This document shows, one piece after another, positions 7,626-17,143 of a stretch of 64,000 nucleotides of DNA. The stretch lies in contig NZ_QGTG01000002.1 in NCBI RefSeq assembly GCF_003182155.1, forward strand, positions 1,379,646 to 1,443,645, in the 5' to 3' direction. This DNA comes from Chitinophaga sp. S165 (lineage in GTDB: Bacteria; Bacteroidota; Bacteroidia; Chitinophagales; Chitinophagaceae). The translations under genes and the position numbers were made by a program. How positions within the stretch are numbered: the stretch's first letter is position 1; each line of letters starts with the position of its first letter. Under the pieces are notes generated by a model. That model had not been told where the DNA came from. It searched no databases and worked only from the letters and a program-made list of their open reading frames with translations.

Positions 7626-8279
7626 TCATTTCCCTGACGGAAGTCGCCACGTCGCCATAATAAAAAACAAATGCAGCCATCCGCCTGTACGGTCCCATTG
7701 CCGGATATACGTGACATCTACATTTGCATGGGGAAGAATATCGTAGCTGGTTCCCGCAGCGAACCTGTTTCGTGTCCAGGTGCCATTGTTTAATAAGCGA
7801 AAGGCCTCATTGTATCCATATAATTTAGCTTCCCTGTCCGCAAGATGGAATGACTTGACAAGCCTGAACCGGTTGCGATAATAATACAAAGGCTCAATAT
7901 CAGTACCGGTCCTGATCCATAGCATATTTCTGTTGTCCAGCAGGAAGCTGCCGAATTGTATTTGTGGAGTTACTGCGTTCATAAGGAAGTGGCTATGCTG
8001 ATGTGCTCCTTTATCAGTTTTACGGATGTAGTACATATACCCCGGATTTAATACGATGTTTTTATGTATTGTTATAAACCCCTGTATATAACCGAGACCT
8101 GCCCTGTAATAACTGTTGTAGCCTGGTTGGCCGAGCAACCTGAATTTAGAAGAGGGCTGCCATGATACACCTGGTAATAACCAGGCGGCAACATCACCTC
8201 TGTCCGACTGTGCCCGGAGCGTATATGCATTAGCTATCGAGAGGAACAAGAAGAGGATTGAAGGTAAGGCACCTTTCAT
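7626..8279 (-). CDS. DUF2490 outer-membrane-like protein
   Basis: The 217-aa product has a signal peptide (about 1-24, ending at YTLRAQ) and then alternating aromatic strands such as FRLLGQPGYNSYYRAGLG and YYYRNRFRLVKSF, typical of DUF2490 beta-barrel proteins. It ends in a Trp/Arg segment. The start overlaps the stop of the AraC gene as ATGA, so it is coupled to that regulator. Function is unknown; a small outer-membrane barrel is likely. Confidence 0.75.
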   Translation of the reverse strand: MKGALPSILFLFLSIANAYTLRAQSDRGDVAAWLLPGVSWQPSSKFRLLGQPGYNSYYRAGLGYIQGFITIHKNIVLNPGYMYYIRKTDKGAHQHSHFLMNAVTPQIQFGSFLLDNRNMLWIRTGTDIEPLYYYRNRFRLVKSFHLADREAKLYGYNEAFRLLNNGTWTRNRFAAGTSYDILPHANVDVTYIRQWDRTGGWLHLFFIMATWRLPSGK

Positions 8280-9250
8280 ATGGTCAGGGTTTGTGCCTTT
8301 GTTTGAATATTTATCTGATCGGGTACTGCATTATTGATACCGGATTTTCGCCTGTATTCTACAGCCGTCATCCGTGCATACTTTTTAAAATAACGGCTAA
8401 AATAACTTGCCTCCGCAAATCCCAGCCTATATGCGATCTCCTTTATGGACAGACATGAATGATCCAGCAGGAATTTTGACTCCAGTATCGTTTTGTCAAT
8501 GATCCATTTGCTAAGTGGTTTACCGGTTTGCTTCCTGATCACATGGTTCAGATAATTGGGATGCAGCCCCAGTGCGACTGCATATTCTCGTGCTGTATAT
8601 GGTCTGTTGATCTGACCATTATAGAGATCAAGATAATGTTGTTGCAGCATTTGTTTAAAACTTCTGAGAATATCTGTTTGCCGTCCCTGGCTGACGTCTG
8701 GCTTGTGGGAAAGTTTTTCTTTTATCTTCAAAAGGATCAGGAGTAACAGACATCCGATCTTCTTTTTACGTAATGGTGAATGTGAGCCTTGCATTGTTTT
8801 TACCTGCTGATAGACCTGTTCCAGATCGGCGAAATCTTCTTTGTTCAGGATGACCGGTAATGCTGCATCTGCCTGAAGAAAAGGGAACTCCTGCATGATG
8901 GATATATGCATGTTTTCTTTTATGAAAGTTTCGTTCGCCGTAAGCAGGTGCAGTTCCTTTACTTCTTTAAAGTTAAAGTGGATGATGTCTCCGGGATTGC
9001 CTAAACAAATGGAGCAGGGCCGCAAGGTGGTGGCATATTGATTCACCTGGTATCTACCCAACGCATTTTTCACGAAGAGAAAAGAATAAAACCCGGTGCG
9101 ATGGATGGGGGAAACAATGGCGTCTTTACAATTAAGGTCGGCCAGGTCGTAAATGCAGCAATCATCTGCCAGGTGCGCAGGATGGATCTCGGTATTAAGT
9201 GAACTGTACAGTTGCCTTGCTGTCTTAAATAATGGTATGATTTGTTGCAT
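8276..9250 (-). CDS. AraC family transcriptional regulator
   Basis: The 324-aa protein has an N-terminal cupin-like sensing region (about 30-170, with FYSFLFVKNALGRYQ and a CSICLGNPGD turn) and a C-terminal double HTH (about 200-310). The second helix-turn-helix reads SIKEIAYRLGFAEASYFSRYFKKY. It closely resembles the AraC protein at 14503-15453 over its whole length, so the two are paralogues. It is divergent from the GlcG-like and SDR genes, its probable targets. Confidence 0.88.
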   Translation of the reverse strand: MQQIIPLFKTARQLYSSLNTEIHPAHLADDCCIYDLADLNCKDAIVSPIHRTGFYSFLFVKNALGRYQVNQYATTLRPCSICLGNPGDIIHFNFKEVKELHLLTANETFIKENMHISIMQEFPFLQADAALPVILNKEDFADLEQVYQQVKTMQGSHSPLRKKKIGCLLLLILLKIKEKLSHKPDVSQGRQTDILRSFKQMLQQHYLDLYNGQINRPYTAREYAVALGLHPNYLNHVIRKQTGKPLSKWIIDKTILESKFLLDHSCLSIKEIAYRLGFAEASYFSRYFKKYARMTAVEYRRKSGINNAVPDQINIQTKAQTLTI

Positions 9251-9532
9251 GAAAAAGGGATTAATGGATTACTGAAAACAATGTCTTAGGTGCAGTAATA
9301 GCCATAGCAATATTGTACCAGTGTGTAAATCATTGGTATTTATTTGTTTGTGAAGAGCCCGGGATTGTGGATTGTTCATATTTCAACAATTGAAATGATA
9401 ATTGTGAAATATCGCGATATCACCACTTTATCAAGCGAGGATGCTTTGAAAAGTGCAGCTCTAAGTGTGAAAAGTGTAGCAGCTGTGCTATTGTCTTTGA
9501 AGAACTTTAACAAAGAAAAAAATGCATCCGCT

Positions 9533-9925
9533 ATGAACATCAATTCCCAGCAGGCCAGTGCGGCCATCGGGCTTGCGCGCAGTAAAGCCAACGAAATAAA
9601 GGTCCCTGTAAACATTGCTATTCTCGATACCGGCGGACATCTAAAAGCACTGGAACGGATGGATGGTGCTCCTATCGGCTCACTTGATATAGCGATAGGG
9701 AAAGCCAAAACTTCCATGTTGTTTGGTATTAACAGTGAACAGGTGGGTGAATACCTGAAGCCGGAAGCTGGCGCTTATGGTATCACAAATACAAATGGTG
9801 GACTGGTTGGGTTTGCAGGAGGATTGCCTATCAGAAGCGCAGGAGAAATAATTGGATTCATTGGTGTGTCCGGAGGAGCTGTTCCACAGGACTTTTTAAT
9901 CGCTTCCCAAGCAGCGGCGCTATAA
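9533..9925 (+). CDS. GlcG/HbpS-like (DUF336) protein
   Basis: The 130-aa frame from ATG 9533 shows the DUF336 pattern: VNIAILDTGGHLKALERMDGA, GSLDIAIGKAKTS, and GGLPIRSAGEIIGFIGVSGG. Family members are small cytoplasmic or secreted proteins linked to haem or corrinoid binding and to glycolate utilisation. The open frame upstream of this ATG lacks family similarity. The gene is 32 bases before an SDR gene and is likely co-transcribed with it. The biochemical role here is unknown. Confidence 0.82.
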   Translation: MNINSQQASAAIGLARSKANEIKVPVNIAILDTGGHLKALERMDGAPIGSLDIAIGKAKTSMLFGINSEQVGEYLKPEAGAYGITNTNGGLVGFAGGLPIRSAGEIIGFIGVSGGAVPQDFLIASQAAAL

Positions 9926-9957
9926 ACATCATTCTATCATCCCAAAAATAAAAGACA

Positions 9958-10770
9958 ATGACAGACAAAAAAAGAATTCTGATCACCGGCGCGGGCTCCG
10001 GTTTTGGTGAGGGCACCGCTATTGGATTGGCAAAACTTGGTCACAAAGTAATTGCCGGCGTACAGATCTCTCCGCAGGTAACAGCACTTCGCAGAAAAGT
10101 TGAAGAGCTGGGGCTACAAGACAATCTCCGGGTAGAAAGGCTCGATATCCTGGATGCATATGATGTTAAATTCGCGCTTACCTGGGACATTGACATTTTG
10201 TTGAATAATGCAGGTATCGGGGAAGCTGGTCCGACATTCGAGATCCCTATTGACCTGGTGAGGAAAAACTTTGAAACGAACGTATTTGCAGCGTTGGACC
10301 TGACACAACGCTTCGTACGTAAATTCATCGATGAAAAGAGACCTGGTAAGATCATATTCACTTCTTCTATGGGAGGACTGTTCACACCTCCCGGTTATGG
10401 AATATATGTAGCAACTAAACATGCACTGGAGGCTATTGCTGAAGCGCTCCACGACGAATTACGTGTTTACAATATTAAGGTGCAGACCATCAATCCTGGC
10501 GCTTATCTGACCGGTTATAATGAAACAATGGCGGATAATCCTTTCCGCTGGCTCGACGACAACCATAATGTTACCAGAAGGGCTGATATGAAAGCTATTT
10601 TTGACAGCATGCTGGGTACACCACAAGGTAGATTGGACCCGACAGAAATGATCGACGCCATGATACAAATAGTGCCTGCGGATACTGGCAAATTCAGGAA
10701 CGTTGTGCCTCAGTTCGTAGAGGATATGCTCAAGGAAAATCAGACAAAGGCATGGGCGAATGAGATCTGA
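9958..10770 (+). CDS. SDR family oxidoreductase
   Basis: The 270-aa protein is a classical short-chain dehydrogenase: TGAGSGFGEG cofactor-binding glycine motif (about 10-19), LLNNAG (about 81-86), catalytic Ser in FTSSMGG and YVATK with the catalytic Tyr and Lys (about 145-149). NAD(P)H-dependent reduction of a carbonyl substrate is expected; the substrate is not evident. It follows the DUF336 gene, and both face the divergent AraC regulator. Confidence 0.88.
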   Translation: MTDKKRILITGAGSGFGEGTAIGLAKLGHKVIAGVQISPQVTALRRKVEELGLQDNLRVERLDILDAYDVKFALTWDIDILLNNAGIGEAGPTFEIPIDLVRKNFETNVFAALDLTQRFVRKFIDEKRPGKIIFTSSMGGLFTPPGYGIYVATKHALEAIAEALHDELRVYNIKVQTINPGAYLTGYNETMADNPFRWLDDNHNVTRRADMKAIFDSMLGTPQGRLDPTEMIDAMIQIVPADTGKFRNVVPQFVEDMLKENQTKAWANEI

Positions 10771-10811
10771 TGATCCGTTCACTCTTAATGGCTGGTAAAG
10801 GACAATGAGTT

Positions 10812-10847
10812 AATCGAAGCTGCATCCAGGTGCGGCTTCGATTTTTT
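10812..10847 (+). terminator. intrinsic terminator after SDR gene
   Basis: Arms AATCGAAGC and GCTTCGATT enclose a 14-base loop and are followed by a T-run. Confidence 0.75.
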
Positions 10848-11037
10848 ATTTATGATGATCTGGTGTTTCGACATGGCTGCCCCAATAGCTCCTTAATCGT
10901 GATCGTATTAAAGCCTGTTATAAATGAAGATAATTCTCAACAATTAAGGGGCTTATTTGTAATAGTTTAGCATATCCGCTCCACAACTCGTCATATAAAA
11001 GATAAACCTCAATCAATAACAAAAAAAAGAAGTAATC

Positions 11038-12039
11038 ATGATCCCTCAACAGTCGTCGTTAGACGTTCAGGTTCCACCGGGATGGATCGGTGGATTCGCT
11101 CAATCAAATCCCGAATTTGCTTATCCAGATCCGAATCTTTCATCGTTACCTATGTTAGATAACATGGATAACATTGATCTGCTAAAGCGGCAGCAGGGAG
11201 TGGAATGGCCAGAATTCAGCTGGGAAACCGAAATGGGGAAACCCGATCCAAAGCGTTGTTTTGTGATGTTCTCACCTTACATTTCAAGGATAGGATATGA
11301 CGATTTCGGAAGGGTATATTCTATCATCTGTCCACAGCAGGGTACCTATATCCCTGAGATTGGTACGCTGAATGTAGAGGTTACTGTTACAGGACAAAGA
11401 GGATGGGTGGACGAGCCAAACAGAGTGTATAATCTTGCTGCCGATATGACCGTTGAAGGTAAGATCTGGTTTAGCCCTACTGCGAACGAAAGCACCTTAG
11501 GTAAAATAATCTGGGCTTTCTTCAACAAGAACGGTTTGCCTTTTCCTTCGAGCAAGGCAAATGCTATCAGGGTTACCACGCATGAGTATCAAAACCCGGA
11601 TCAACCTATCTTCCCGGTAAGAAGAGGAGAATCCACATTGTTTAAGAGCCCTGAATTTGCCAAACATCCGGAAGCATGGGGTATTGGGAATGTGGAAGTG
11701 CAGATCGGGCCTATCCAAAAGACTAATAATGGCATTGTCGATGACTTTAACAGGCTGGTAATGGAACTTTTCAACCTCAGTTCCGGCAATATGTTGCAGA
11801 CAGGCAATCTGTTGTCATGGAACGTCTGGTTCAAAGAGCCCGGATTGGTGAATACTGAGGAATGGAGGACGCATGCGGAGAGATGGCGTGAATCTATCGA
11901 TGTGGAACATAAAAGCCCCACTGGCCCCGGAACAATTCCGAGGTTCTTCGATGGCACGCCTTTTAATCCGGTTAAAGAGTTGATAGACGAGAAGATCAAA
12001 GAAATTATCGATTGGTTAATACACCATTTTATAAAGTAA
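11038..12039 (+). CDS. hypothetical protein, 333 aa
   Basis: I do not recognise this protein. It has no signal peptide or membrane helix. The sequence is rich in aromatic and Pro residues (VPPGWIGGFAQSNPEFAYPDP, EWPEFSWETEMGKPDPKRCF) and looks like a beta-rich soluble domain, ending in a short amphipathic helix (LIDEKIKEIIDWLIHHFIK). It is a single-gene unit between two terminators. A 190-base upstream gap holds no clear promoter match. The codon use is like its neighbours. Confidence 0.6.
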   Translation: MIPQQSSLDVQVPPGWIGGFAQSNPEFAYPDPNLSSLPMLDNMDNIDLLKRQQGVEWPEFSWETEMGKPDPKRCFVMFSPYISRIGYDDFGRVYSIICPQQGTYIPEIGTLNVEVTVTGQRGWVDEPNRVYNLAADMTVEGKIWFSPTANESTLGKIIWAFFNKNGLPFPSSKANAIRVTTHEYQNPDQPIFPVRRGESTLFKSPEFAKHPEAWGIGNVEVQIGPIQKTNNGIVDDFNRLVMELFNLSSGNMLQTGNLLSWNVWFKEPGLVNTEEWRTHAERWRESIDVEHKSPTGPGTIPRFFDGTPFNPVKELIDEKIKEIIDWLIHHFIK

Positions 12040-12060
12040 ATGACATCCGTTTATAGCGCT

Positions 12061-12097
12061 GCAAAGAGACTCCGAACCAGGGGCTCTTTTGCTTTTC
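12061..12097 (+). terminator. probable terminator
   Basis: Arms GCAAAGAG and CTCTTTTGC with a partly paired inner loop lie 21 bases after the stop, followed by a T-rich stretch. The stem has a bulge, so this is moderate. Confidence 0.5.
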
Positions 12098-12151
12098 CGG
12101 TAGTTAGCCATTTGCTCTCATCTGCGACGGGGCCGTATAGCTGTTATGTAG

Positions 12152-12159
12152 TATCTTTG
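12152..12159 (+). promoter_or_regulatory. -7 element TATCTTTG
   Basis: An exact TAnnTTTG match lies 23 bases before the ATG of the DUF2461 gene. No good TTTG -33 element is visible. Confidence 0.5.
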
Positions 12160-12182
12160 CCGGGTTATTTAAACCGGATATT

Positions 12183-12872
12183 ATGGCGAAGCAGGCATTA
12201 TCACTTTCATCAGGCTTTGATTTTTTGAACAAACTTGGAAAGAACAATAACAGGGAATGGTTTAACGCACACAAGGATACCTACCTGGCGGAGTTAGCTG
12301 TTGTAGAGAATTTTGCAGAGGCGTTACTTCAGGCGCTTAATACACATGACGAAATAGAAACACTGTCCGGTAAAAAAAGCTTGTTCCGTATTTACAGAGA
12401 TACCCGCTTCTCGAACGATAAAACCCCTTATAAGACGCATTGGAGCGGAAGCTTCAAACGCGCTACCAAACGTCGCAGGGGAGGATATTATTTCCATATT
12501 GAACCGGGGAATAGTTTTATTGCGGGTGGTTTCTGGGCTCCCAGTACAGAAGACCTCAAGCGGGTCAGGGAGGATATTGCATTTGACGCTGAACCGCTGA
12601 GAAAGATACTGAAAGCGAAGTCCTTTGTTGCGACATTCGGCGAACTGAAAGGTGAACAGCTAAAGACAGCTCCTAAAGGTTTTGAGGCTGATCATGAGGC
12701 GATCGACCTGTTACGTTACAAACAATTTTTACTCAGGAGGGATTTCCCGGATGAATTGGTGCTGAGCGGTGACTTCCTTAAAGAAGCGAATCAGACATTT
12801 AGGAACATGCGCCCGTTTTTCGATTATATGAGCGATGTGTTGACGACGGATATTAACGGAGAAGCATTGTAG
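12183..12872 (+). CDS. DUF2461 (TIGR02453) family protein
   Basis: The 229-aa protein shows the TIGR02453 pattern: FDFLNKLGKNNNREWFNAHK near the N-terminus, FRIYRDTRFSNDKTPYKTHW in the middle, and GGYYFHIEPGNSFIAGGFW. Family members are cytoplasmic and widespread with no agreed function. The Arg/Asp/Lys-rich central motif suggests a binding site. Single-gene unit with its own promoter element and terminator. Confidence 0.85.
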   Translation: MAKQALSLSSGFDFLNKLGKNNNREWFNAHKDTYLAELAVVENFAEALLQALNTHDEIETLSGKKSLFRIYRDTRFSNDKTPYKTHWSGSFKRATKRRRGGYYFHIEPGNSFIAGGFWAPSTEDLKRVREDIAFDAEPLRKILKAKSFVATFGELKGEQLKTAPKGFEADHEAIDLLRYKQFLLRRDFPDELVLSGDFLKEANQTFRNMRPFFDYMSDVLTTDINGEAL

Positions 12873-12881
12873 TAAAAAAGG

Positions 12882-12915
12882 CAGACCTATGGGAAGTAGA
12901 ATTCCCATAGGTCTG
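12882..12915. terminator. bidirectional terminator between convergent genes
   Basis: A perfect 14-bp stem (CAGACCTATGGGAA and complement) with a 6-base loop has A-rich DNA on the left and T-rich DNA on the right, so it can stop both converging transcripts. Confidence 0.85.
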
Positions 12916-12920
12916 TGATT

Positions 12921-13958
12921 TTAACTTTGCTGTTGATATTTCAGCACACTGTTATTTTCTTTCCTGTTTTTAAGGATGTTAACGTATCGTAGCGCCAGTT
13001 TATTGTTATAGTTTTCATAAGCCTTCTGTGCCCACTCAATAGCCTTATCCAACTCACCGTTTATTTCACAGATGATAGCCATGTTATAACATGCCCTGCC
13101 GGCAATTTTGCTGCTGGAGGAAGTGGTTTCCTTCTTCCATAATTCTGCCGCCCCATTCCAGTTGCCCGTTTGTGCCTTACGTTTAGCAGTACTGAAATTA
13201 TCCGTTCCTTTCACATAATAGTCGCGGGTCACCCTGATCCAATAAGGGATTAATCTGAATGCATAATCCTGGCCGGTTTTCCTGCTTACATCGAGTATGG
13301 CTTCTTTTCGGTTGATAATCGCACCTGCGGCAGCTACCGGATTGATACCCTTTCCGGTGAATGTAACGTCTTTGGTAATGGGGTATTCGTCCAATATTAC
13401 CTTCTCTGCCGGATCATAGATCCTCCAGCCTGTTTTTACCGTTGTAAGCATATTGGCGTGGTGCTCAATGCCAGGGATATTACCCAGCGGCGTTTTCAAT
13501 GATACCGGAACGGCAGCATAGCTGACTTTAGAATCGGTATCAAATAATTCAAGGGAAAACAATGCGTCTACACGTTTTTCCCGGCAGATCTTTTCGACCA
13601 CATCCCAGGTTAATGGAGCGGGGAATTGGCCCGGAACGTTTGTTCGCAGGTCAATACTATTGAAAGCCGTAACATTATTGAACCGGTTGTTTTTGATCAG
13701 TTCATCAGCAAGACCAATAACGCCTGCCTGAGAGGCCTGTCTATCGAGGCTATCGCCTTCTACGGTCAGTACTTTGTCAATGATGTCCAGTGCCTTGTTT
13801 TTGTCAGCAACGCTGCTTCTGTTAACGATCCCCACGTTTTTGATGCCAGGAGATATCGTCACCGGCGCCGGTTGTTGAACACTGATGTAGACCAGATTTG
13901 TAGAACTACAGGAATAGAGTGCGACCGAAGTCACAATGATAGTGAACAGTTTTTTCAT
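12921..13958 (-). CDS. DUF6340 family lipoprotein with C-terminal TPR
   Basis: The 345-aa product has a lipoprotein signal (MKKLFTIIVTSVALYSCSS; Cys about 17). It has a DUF6340-like body with VGIVNRS and VDALFSLELFDTD, and ends in two helical repeats (AELWKKETT to YENYNN, about 270-325) that look like TPR. The family is found in Bacteroidota and is attached to the cell envelope; its function is unknown. It converges on the DUF2461 gene across a shared terminator. Confidence 0.75.
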   Translation of the reverse strand: MKKLFTIIVTSVALYSCSSTNLVYISVQQPAPVTISPGIKNVGIVNRSSVADKNKALDIIDKVLTVEGDSLDRQASQAGVIGLADELIKNNRFNNVTAFNSIDLRTNVPGQFPAPLTWDVVEKICREKRVDALFSLELFDTDSKVSYAAVPVSLKTPLGNIPGIEHHANMLTTVKTGWRIYDPAEKVILDEYPITKDVTFTGKGINPVAAAGAIINRKEAILDVSRKTGQDYAFRLIPYWIRVTRDYYVKGTDNFSTAKRKAQTGNWNGAAELWKKETTSSSSKIAGRACYNMAIICEINGELDKAIEWAQKAYENYNNKLALRYVNILKNRKENNSVLKYQQQS

Positions 13959-14130
13959 AGATAGGTAATTTCTCCCGAACGTTAATTGATTGATATTAAA
14001 ATGTTGATTGCCCGTTTACGATTGTTGATATGGCATTTTTGCCAAGATAGTAATAAATATTAGAATATGTATGTGGTCTGTTGTCACGTTTTCCCCGGCT
14101 CAACTGTCTATATATAAAGTGATATAAAAC

Positions 14131-14430
14131 ATGATAACAGTAAAAGTAACTTACACGGTAAAATCGGGCTTTAAGGACCAGAACCTGGCGAACATCCGGA
14201 CTTTTATGGAAGACTTCCGCCAACTGCCGGCCGACTTCCAATATAACGTCTACAACACAGGCAATACATTCATTCATCTGTCCCATTATAAAAATGAACA
14301 GGTGCAGGCTGCCACACTCAATACGCTTTCCTTTAGGACATTCCAGCAACGACGGGATGAAAGCGGGCTGGAAGTCCATCCTCAGATCGAGGTCCTGGAG
14401 CTGGCTGCCGGCACAATGGAGGTGCTATGA
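14131..14430 (+). CDS. ABM-like small protein (dimeric alpha/beta barrel)
   Basis: The 99-aa product begins ITVKVTYTVKSGFKDQNLANIRTFMEDF, alternating strand and helix, with an IHLSHYKNEQ strand later, as in antibiotic-biosynthesis-monooxygenase-like ferredoxin folds. No catalytic residue can be assigned. It lies 72 bases upstream of an AraC gene on the same strand and may be part of that module. Confidence 0.55.
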   Translation: MITVKVTYTVKSGFKDQNLANIRTFMEDFRQLPADFQYNVYNTGNTFIHLSHYKNEQVQAATLNTLSFRTFQQRRDESGLEVHPQIEVLELAAGTMEVL

Positions 14431-14502
14431 TGATTTCGGGCTAAGTGTTACAACGGAGCGCAAACCTTTGTAACTTTAGCCCGATCTAATCTCCTCCATA
14501 CC

Positions 14503-15453
14503 ATGACGAAGCAAAAACAAACAGAAAAGCCGCTCGTTTTTAACAGTCTGATCGAGAATTATGAATACCTGGGATTACCGGTGGACCTTATTGACCCTAA
14601 AAATGACTTTACGATCCATAAGCTGAAGGACATTCACGGGGAGGAAATACCTTATAAATCCCCCGTATACAGGGCTAATTTTTACTCTTTTCTGTTTGTG
14701 AAAGATGGGGAGGGAAGATATACAACAGATGATCTGGAGTTCTGCACGCGCCCCCGGACGATCTATTTTACTAACCCTGGACACTATAAGTCTTTCGAAT
14801 GGCTTTGTTTAAAGGAAGTGTACCTGGTAACGATGAGCGAGTCTTTTCTGAAGGAGAATGTCCACGCTAATATATTTGAGGAATTCCCATTCCTGCTGGC
14901 AGAAACAGTGCCTGCACGGGTACTGGAACCGGAAGTATTTGCCGAATTCGAGCCGCTGTACCTGCAGATATATAAAGAGTATTTTTCAAACTCTCCCTAT
15001 AAGAATAAAATGATAGGGAACCTGTTCGTAGTATTATTACTAAAGATCAAAGAATACTTCTGGGAAGATTACAACCCGATCTACGAGGGAAACAGAAGCT
15101 CCCAGATCGTTAAGAACTTTAAAAGGACCCTTGAAAAACACTATCGTGAATTAAGCACTGGCAAAGCGAAACGCGTTTTCCGTTCCCAGGATTACGCCAA
15201 TGAACAGAACCTGCATCCTAACTATCTTAATAACGTGATAAAGGCAAAAACCGGCAAATCTGTTAGTACCTGGATCATTGATAAAACGATTACCGAAGCA
15301 AAGTCTTTATTACAGAATTCTGCCACTCCCATCAAGCAGATCGCTGACCAGCTGGGGTTTGCGGAGTCTGCGCATTTCAGTAACTATTTTAAAAAATATA
15401 CAGACACCACACCGGTTCTATACAGAAAACAGCTCGGAACAGGAGTATCTTAG
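14503..15453 (+). CDS. AraC family transcriptional regulator
   Basis: The 316-aa regulator has an N-terminal sensing region (FYSFLFVKDGEGRY, CTRPRTIYFTNPGH) and a C-terminal double HTH (about 200-310; second helix IKQIADQLGFAESAHFSNYFKKY). The N-terminal half and the HTH resemble the divergent AraC gene at 8276-9250, showing duplication of the module. The SDR, DoxX-like and NTF2-like genes downstream are plausible targets. Confidence 0.88.
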   Translation: MTKQKQTEKPLVFNSLIENYEYLGLPVDLIDPKNDFTIHKLKDIHGEEIPYKSPVYRANFYSFLFVKDGEGRYTTDDLEFCTRPRTIYFTNPGHYKSFEWLCLKEVYLVTMSESFLKENVHANIFEEFPFLLAETVPARVLEPEVFAEFEPLYLQIYKEYFSNSPYKNKMIGNLFVVLLLKIKEYFWEDYNPIYEGNRSSQIVKNFKRTLEKHYRELSTGKAKRVFRSQDYANEQNLHPNYLNNVIKAKTGKSVSTWIIDKTITEAKSLLQNSATPIKQIADQLGFAESAHFSNYFKKYTDTTPVLYRKQLGTGVS

Positions 15454-15547
15454 ATATTTACAACTAATAGTGTAATTCTTGCAATTTTAGGGCGTGTTTA
15501 TGTTCCATCTTTGTTATGTCAACAACGACAAACAAAAACAACGAAAC

Positions 15548-16288
15548 ATGAACACGCTAACAAACAAAGTAATCTTAGTAACAGGCGCATCAAGAGGGAT
15601 CGGCGCTGCAATTGCCCGTAAAATTTCATCAGAAGGAGCAAAGGTGATCATCAACTACGCGGGCGGCAAAGAGGCTGCAGATGGAGTTGTAGCTGAACTG
15701 AAAGCAAAAGGTGGAGACGCGATCGCCATCCAGGCGGATGTAAGCAAGAGCGATGATGTGAGAAACCTGTTTGATGCAGCTATTGCACATTATGGCAGGA
15801 TCGACGTACTGATCAACAATGCCGGTATCATGATCCTGAAAACGATCAAAGATACTACTGATGAAGACTTTCAACGTCAGTTCGATATTAATGTAAGAGG
15901 TACGTTTAATACTCTCCGTGAGGCTTCTACGAAGCTGGCCGATAAAGGAACTATCATCAACTTTTCCACTACTGTGAACCGCGTGATGGTGCCTACTTAT
16001 GCAACTTACGTGGCTACAAAATCAGCCGTAGAACAATTAACCCGTGTATTCTCCAAAGAAATGGGCGCCAGAGGTATCAATGTGAACTCTGTTTCTCCTG
16101 GCCCGACAAACACCGATCTGTTTATAAAAGGAAAACCACAGGAAGTGATAGATCGCCTGGCAGCGATGGCGTCTTTCGGCCGCCTCGGTGAACCAGAGGA
16201 AATTGCAGAAGTGGTTTCATTCCTGGCAAGCGACGCCGCTAAATGGGTGACCGGACAGAATATAGGCGTAAATGGTGGTATGGCCTAA
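15548..16288 (+). CDS. SDR family oxidoreductase, FabG-like
   Basis: The 246-aa frame from ATG 15548 is a FabG-type short-chain dehydrogenase: TGASRGIG (about 13-20), LINNAG, catalytic Ser in NFSTTV, YVATK, and the C-terminal GQNIGVNGGMA. The longer frame from 15494 adds residues with no family similarity. It is the first gene after the AraC regulator and is followed by a second SDR, suggesting a small reductase operon; the substrate is unknown. Confidence 0.9.
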   Translation: MNTLTNKVILVTGASRGIGAAIARKISSEGAKVIINYAGGKEAADGVVAELKAKGGDAIAIQADVSKSDDVRNLFDAAIAHYGRIDVLINNAGIMILKTIKDTTDEDFQRQFDINVRGTFNTLREASTKLADKGTIINFSTTVNRVMVPTYATYVATKSAVEQLTRVFSKEMGARGINVNSVSPGPTNTDLFIKGKPQEVIDRLAAMASFGRLGEPEEIAEVVSFLASDAAKWVTGQNIGVNGGMA

Positions 16289-16354
16289 TCGACAATAACA
16301 ATATCTAATAAGAACAGTGAACAATAAACATAACAAATAAATAAAGTGTCAATC

Positions 16355-17107
16355 ATGAATAACTTAAAGAATAAAGTAGCAGTAATCACAGGATCAGCCA
16401 GAGGTTTAGGTAAAGCAATCGCAGAACGTTATGCAGCAATGGGCGCAGACATCGTAATTAACTATTCAAGGGATAAAGCATCCGCAGAAGAAGTTGTAAG
16501 CAACATCAAAGCAATGGGCGCTAATGTGATCGCAGTACAGGCAGACGTAAGTAAGGTAAAAGAGATCGAACGTCTGTTTGAAGAAGCAAAAGCAGCTTTC
16601 GGAAAGATTGATATCGTAGTGGCTAATGCAGGTATAGAAATGGTAGAAACCCCGGTGTTGGAATTTACAGAAGAACAGTTTGACCGTCTTTTTTCTATTA
16701 ATACCAAAGGTGCTTACTTCACCATGCAGCAGGCTGCTAAACATGTAGAAGATAACGGACGTATCCTTTACATCGCTTCCAGCACAACTTCTTTCCCGGT
16801 GAAAGGTATGGCTGTATATGGTGGTAGCAAGACCACTCCACGTTATTTGGTAGACATCCTGTCAAAAGAGATCGGTTACAGAGGTGTTACTGTGAACTCC
16901 ATTATTCCTTTCGCAGTAGATCATTCCGGTATCTTCGTGGATCCTGAAGCATATCCTGAACTGAGAAAACAATTGCTGGACAGCTGTCCAATGGGTAGGC
17001 TGGCTGAAGTAGAAGACGTAGCCAACATTGCAGAATTCTTTGCAAGCGATCTGTCTTCATTCGTTTCCGGTCAGCACCTCCTGGTTAACGGTGGAGCTAC
17101 CAACTAA
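16355..17107 (+). CDS. SDR family oxidoreductase
   Basis: The 250-aa frame from ATG 16355 has TGSARGLGKA at the N-terminus, VVANAGIE, IASSTTS with the catalytic Ser, YGGSK with the catalytic Tyr/Lys, and the C-terminal SGQHLLVNGGATN. It is similar in length and motifs to the preceding SDR (66-base gap), which suggests tandem duplication. NAD(P)-dependent reduction is expected; the substrate cannot be read from sequence. Confidence 0.9.
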   Translation: MNNLKNKVAVITGSARGLGKAIAERYAAMGADIVINYSRDKASAEEVVSNIKAMGANVIAVQADVSKVKEIERLFEEAKAAFGKIDIVVANAGIEMVETPVLEFTEEQFDRLFSINTKGAYFTMQQAAKHVEDNGRILYIASSTTSFPVKGMAVYGGSKTTPRYLVDILSKEIGYRGVTVNSIIPFAVDHSGIFVDPEAYPELRKQLLDSCPMGRLAEVEDVANIAEFFASDLSSFVSGQHLLVNGGATN

Positions 17108-17143
17108 GACTTCGCCAGCCATTTAATTCAAAAAATAGCCGCT

